This document shows positions 59,100 through 64,000 of a DNA stretch of 64,000 nucleotides, piece after piece. Below the pieces are notes generated by a model that was given only the letters and a program-made list of their open reading frames with translations, ran no database searches and was not told the origin of the DNA. Origin of the DNA: Deroplatys truncata (lineage: Eukaryota > Arthropoda > Insecta > Mantodea > Mantidae); the NCBI GenBank assembly GCA_030765065.1, contig CM060978.1, positions 216,213,498-216,277,497 of the forward strand. The letters are read 5' to 3'. Positions within the stretch are counted from its first letter, which is position 1. Each line of letters starts with the position of its first letter. The position numbers were made by a program, and so were the translations under genes.

Positions 59100-59870
59100 A
59101 CATTGAACTCTTCTCATCTGTCATGGTAGCTCAGCAGAAGAGTATTGGCATGGAAATCTAAAGATCTATGGTTTGAAGCCGTTTATGGCATTGGTTTTAT
59201 TAAATCTAATTTAGCTTCTAGCCTAGTCTTAGAAGTGTAAAAATTAATAGATTAAATTAACTCCTTAGTGCAGTTAATTGGAATTAAAAGTACTTGCAGC
59301 AGTGGAAGTTATCTTTAAAGTACCTATTGTATTTCAGAGTAATTAAGATCATGCTGGAGTTTTACCATAACATATACAGGTCATAGCTCAGAGTTCATTT
59401 GATGGACTAGTAGAGTGATGACAAGGAGCACCAAAGATCTATGATTTGAATTTGGTTGTAGCATTTTTTTCATTCTGATTCATTTTTTTCATCTTTGTTT
59501 ACTTGTAGGCACTGTGAAAGAATGATTAATAGATCTACATTAAGTCTATATTGTGCTTAATTAAAAAGGCTGGAGTCAAAGGTACTTGCATAATTGCAAA
59601 TTATCTAAAACGTCAGTCACCTTGAAGGTTTGACAAAATACATGAATTAAATGAAAGGAACTCAATGGGCATTTGGCCACCTGGATCACAGTAGATAAGC
59701 AGTACAGTATCAACATGGAAAACAAAAATGTCTGTTGTTCAAGTCAAGCTCTGGAATGACATTTTTCAAATTTAATTTAACTTTTGAATCTAGCAACTAT
59801 AAAAAAGGAATTAATAATGCATATTTAATATTAATGCTAACAGCAGGACCATTATAATCACCAGTGGCCA
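59100..59870 (+). repeat. Three tandem tRNA-like repeat units (about 270-295 bp each)
   Basis: tRNA-like modules recur at about 59123 (TAGCTCAGCAGAAGAG, B box GGTTTGAAGCC), 59395 (TAGCTCAGAGTTC, B box GATTTGAATTTGG) and 59685 (ATCACAGTAGATAAG, B box TGTTCAAGTC). Their followers also share TTAATAGAT and GTACTTGCA blocks. Decay is strong, so this is an old tandem or multimeric SINE array. Confidence 0.55.
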
Positions 59871-60993
59871 AGAATTCTGTACCATAGCTCTTTTATTTGC
59901 CATATACCTAACAGAAATATATATTATAAAAACAGTCCTTATGGTGGTTTGTACTGGAATATGTGAGTGATGGATGCTAAAATCAAAGGCAGGGTATTAT
60001 CGGCAACTGGTTAAGTTGCTAGTGTCTATATAGGTCTATTACTTGGAGCAAAAACATTTGAAAAATGTAGGAAAATTATGACAACAGGAACAAAGTTGAA
60101 GTTTATTGTGTGTAAGGTTATATATGCATGTCCTCAGCTCAAAAGTCCTGCAAGGAGAGGAAAAGGGAGAGGTGAGGTAATGAGATATACTTCATCTATA
60201 TACAGGTGTTCTGCATATTGCAGCATTGCTTGTTGACTTGATTCTGAAGAAGTGTGATCTGGGAACATAACTATAATATAAGGAGGTAATTTCTAGAGGA
60301 ATTAAATTGATAAACGTAATATAAGGCATCATTTAATTTGAACAACTTAATTGGAAGAGGGAGATAAGTCCATGGAATGTAATTTTACAGGAATGGCTTT
60401 TTGAACTTCAAAACCAAGGTATGCCATATCCTAAATATTATTTCTAAGTGCCTTATCTCGGGACTAAAGACAAATTTCAGCATAGGAATTTTTAAGGAAG
60501 GAAGGTAATAACTATTTATTATCTACAAGATAGACTGGCAGAGTAGTCTAATTTTGACTGAATGTGAACTTAACTCCCTCTTCCCTTATGATATTAATTT
60601 ATTAATAAGTAACATAATAGCTGTACATTTACATGCATCACTGAGTTTGCAAAAAAGATGGATAAATAATAAAGCTGTAAACGAAGGAGGAAAAATCAAA
60701 GTCGTTTGGAGACACTAAATGAAAAGGAACTGCTTGCTAACAGATATACTGGATATAATGCTAAATGCAGAATAATATACCAGATGAAAGACAGTATTAA
60801 GATACAGGGTTCATATTTCTCATATGAAGAGGAAAGCCAAAGAGGGTAAATAAAGGAGGCTGGATTTTCAGAGAAGTACGTATTCTTTGCAAAGTCTGCT
60901 AAAAGCAGATTGAATAAAATTATACTTTTATACTCAGAGTTAAAATTTTATAGCAATCTATTTATGTGATAGTTGTGGAATAAACTAGTTTTA
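59871..60993. other. Unassigned intergenic sequence
   Basis: No feature supported. Confidence 0.35.
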
Positions 60994-61381
60994 ATAATTT
61001 AATTGAATCTTGAGTTGATGGATACAGTAAAACCACTTACTTGAAATTAATCGAACATGTTTCGAAAGCACTTCTTGATTTCATCTTCGGCTTTTTTCCG
61101 ACTGAGCATGATAAAAGTTTGGGAACACATACACACAATCAAATGCATGAAAACAATAATGAACTTTGAAATCCTGCCTCTCAACAATCTAAGCAGCTTC
61201 ATCATGGACACATCAAATGACACCACTTCCACACCACCTACACCTATGGACACAAATCCCCGTCATGCTCAGTCGGAAAAAAGCTGAAGATAAAAGGAAG
61301 CAGTGGTTTCAAAACTGTTGAATTAATTTCAAGTAAGTGAAGTTTTAGTGTATCCACCGACTCAAGATTCAATTTAATTAT
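60994..61381. mobile_element. Foldback/MITE element with ~115-bp inverted repeats
   Basis: The left arm (AATTGAATCTTGAGT...CTTTTTTCCGACTGAGCATG, to about 61110) is complementary, at about 85-90% by eye, to the right arm (from about 61262 to 61380). A spacer of about 150 bp contains no known coding sequence. Confidence 0.8.
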
Positions 61382-63594
61382 TGTTTCGTTTCACTGTCTC
61401 TAACTTCTGAATAATACTTCAACTAGTTTTAATGTTCAAAAACTAAGTATTGTAAACTATATTAGGGAAGTCAAAACTTTATTAACCACATACATTTATG
61501 TGCATGAATCAGAATTTTATACTGTGTGATTTTTATACATTTTAGTCTGTTTGTGAATTGGTTTTATTCTTATAAAAGGAAAGTAGACATTAAAGTGATG
61601 ATTCTTGTTATTTGTAAGGTCATGTAGATTAGAAGTTATTGTTTGAAGGCTAATCCTGAGGACAAAAGATGCACATTTAGTGCGTAGCTTACATTTGCTT
61701 ATCACATTGTAAAACAGGACATAATATGATTTGTCATCATGAAGATCAAGTGAAATTCTGGCAGAGTAGATATAAAAAAAAGCTAGGATGCAAGTAAATA
61801 AAATTAAAATAGCACATATAACTGAATGCATGTGCAAAGCTATTTCAAAAGAAAGTGAAACATATGCACAATATGCATGTTTGCCAGTGATTGATTATAG
61901 TATTCACAACATTTTATAAATGATATTTCTCATGAAATAGTTTTATTAAAATATAATCTAATAAAACTATTTAATCATTAGTAACCATAACTTATGATAT
62001 TACTTACAGATAGGAAACTTATGTTCTTGGGGTTTGTGTTTGACAGTGGTATTTGAAATCCTTATGTTGATGCAACATTCCTCATTCATATAATGGAATA
62101 AATTGTGAAGAATGTGTAAGTTACTTCTATCATATCCTTATTGTGTGGTATATAAATTGTTTATATGACTACATGCCTTCTTGGATCGTGTAAGTGAATG
62201 GTAGTGAATGTAAGAGGCATATGAGTTAAATTTTATGTGATTGGTTATGGTGTCTTGTAGCATATCATGTTCAGTATAATCAAACATTGCTCTCAATGAG
62301 ATCCCGAGAATGAAAAACAGATAAATATGAAGTAATTAAGATGCAGTGAAAGGCAGCTCTTTGTATGTGCCACAATAGATTTATAAATGTCTTTGTTGCT
62401 ATTACTGAATTTTCTTGAAACAGTTATTATATATGTATTACAGAAATGATGCACTCTAATATTTGAATGTTTGTTAAGGAAAAAATTGCTATGCGAGAAG
62501 GTTTTTTTACCCCTCCTGAACTTTTTTTTTTTTTTTCCCACATAGAGCAGATTTTGCAAAAGTGACTGTGATATGTGTTGGACTTAAGTATTTTGTACTG
62601 GAATAGTAATTTATATAACTGCTGAAGAAAGTGATGCATTTCCATACAAGCAAACCATAGCTGAGGTCAGAATTTGAATATAAAAGAATAAATGATGCTT
62701 TCTTGGCAGTTGTGTAACATTTTGCCCCATATGGTATAGTAATTATATTATTCTGCTTAAAATTTCAATTCATGTTGAGTATTAGGTACACATATCATTG
62801 ATTAAATGATAATATAAACATCTGAATGTCATATTATTTTGTTTTCTGGAAATTTGTTTTAGAAGGCTTTGAGCATTAGGCTAGGTTTGCTAAAGGCAGC
62901 TGTATAAATGAAACCAAGTACAACAGAATTTAAGGATTAAACCTTGTTCAAGGTCTTGGAAAATTATAATTCCAAGATTTCACTGAGAGAGCTCCATTTC
63001 TAATCATGTACTAAGCAATACATGTTATAATACTTCTGCTATGCAGACTTTACAATTATGCACTTCCTTGTGCAACACAGCCATTAGAATTAGAGCTGCT
63101 TGTTACATGGCCATAACTTTTGTTTATGAAGTTTTAAGATATAGTTAAAATCTTTGACATGCCCAATGCCAAGAGAAGAAAAATAAATGCCTACATTAGC
63201 AGTAAAGGATAATTGTTAACTCAGTGAAATATTCCTCTTAATATTTTAAGCTATTATGAAGTGTATGTTATTATGCAATGTATTGTGTTATATAGTGTTC
63301 ATTATAACAGTCTTACATATTTCTTAATAAATGCATTATGCTCTTCATAATGATAACCATATTCACATGTTAGCTGGTTTCACAATTTGATCAACAAAGA
63401 ATTAATTTTGTTTACTTATGACAAGTGTGTTAATTGGAACAAATATCAAAGAGGAAAAAGAAACAGAGTAATTCATATAAACCTTTACTGTTTTAATTAA
63501 TAGTAATCTCTCATTGAAAATTACGGGTCCCATACACAATATTTATTTGTTTCAAAGTGTATGTTACGGATGTATCATGCCATCAAGGTTAAAT
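61382..63594. other. Unassigned AT-rich intergenic sequence
   Basis: No coding exon, repeat end or RNA gene recognised. A poly-T run lies at 62521-62537. Confidence 0.4.
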
Positions 63595-63780
63595 AAATTC
63601 TGTGCAATGTCTGCAGATGTAATAGTTAATGTGTCTGCCCAGCAATCCGAAGGGCCAAGTTCAAGTCTTGGGGGATTTTCCTGGATAAGGATTTTTTCTG
63701 GGGATTTTCGCATATCATGAAAAGACAAATGTTGAGTAATTGTGAGCTCCACCCATCATAAACACTCATTATTCCTCATT
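63595..63780 (+). mobile_element. tRNA-derived SINE, third type
   Basis: tRNA-like head with TAGTTAATGTGTCTGCC (A-box region) and AGTTCAAGTCTTGG (B box), then a body GATTTTCCTGGATAAGGAT. No target duplication determined. Confidence 0.6.
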
Positions 63781-64000
63781 TTATTCATTGTCTCTGTAGA
63801 CCTGAGGGAGACACTCTCAAAAAAAGAAGATAACAAGAAAAAGAAGGAAGAACAAAAACAGGGGGTATTGGGAAGAGCTCTTGAGTAGATGCAAGTTCTT
63901 CATATTGTGATGCAGTGTTACAATGGACTCCACAACTATAAAATTATAATTTGAATGTCACTGTTACAGAATTCTTCTAAACATTAATTTATATTAATTA
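63781..64000. other. Unassigned end of window
   Basis: AAAAAGAAG-rich run at about 63820-63860; otherwise nothing recognised. Confidence 0.3.

Overview
This is a eukaryotic window, almost certainly from an insect with a large, AT-rich and repeat-laden genome. One host gene is recognisable: the last four coding exons, on the + strand, of the SWI/SNF (BAP/PBAF) subunit Bap60/SMARCD. The exons are 7530-7675, 9729-9849, 29776-29913 and 33129-33284. They join in frame with GT-AG introns, encode 186 residues and end in TAG. The closeness to insect Bap60 and the mobile-element spectrum (Tc1/mariner, pogo/Tigger, hAT, Harbinger, CR1/Jockey-like LINEs, tRNA-SINEs, a Penelope remnant) suggest a neopteran insect. 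A cockroach- or termite-like lineage is my guess, not something proven here.

Layout. 1-7529 is intron upstream of the first visible exon. It holds a LINE tail, a bounded hAT element (352-2335, 8-bp target duplication), a Harbinger transposase remnant and a retroposon with an 11-bp target duplication (4862-5960). The 19.9-kb intron 9850-29775 is a nested graveyard: a mariner split by a pogo-like element (10873-12945), a Harbinger-like element (13907-15766), a Tc1 element (16882-18115), a Penelope remnant split by a SINE (about 19270-20130), a Ty3/gypsy-like element on the minus strand (about 21300-25650), a second hAT (about 25660-26895) and a mariner (27149-28335). The last intron (29914-33128) carries a probable solo LTR with a 36-bp tandem repeat and a CRE site, and a perfect 48-bp-arm palindrome 139 bp before the terminal exon.

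Downstream of the gene (33285-64000) I see no other host gene. There is a LINE of about 5 kb with an SGNH-type ORF1, broken by a SINE and two mariner-type elements (37540-43850). A second LINE fragment, two Tigger/pogo-type elements, a decayed copy of an unnamed arthropod repeat-encoded protein (35548-36480), a 5'-truncated LINE with an intact FADD motif (58027-59007) and several foldback elements follow.

The most distinctive pattern is a dispersed 0.8-0.9 kb repeat family with about 12 whole or partial copies here. Its ends have 12-bp subterminal inverted repeats, a small 3' hairpin and an insertion into a T run without a clear target duplication. That is the layout of non-autonomous Helentron-type (HINE/DINE-1-like) elements. 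No bacterial-type system, CRISPR array or operon is present. Apart from Bap60, essentially everything I could identify is mobile-element debris.
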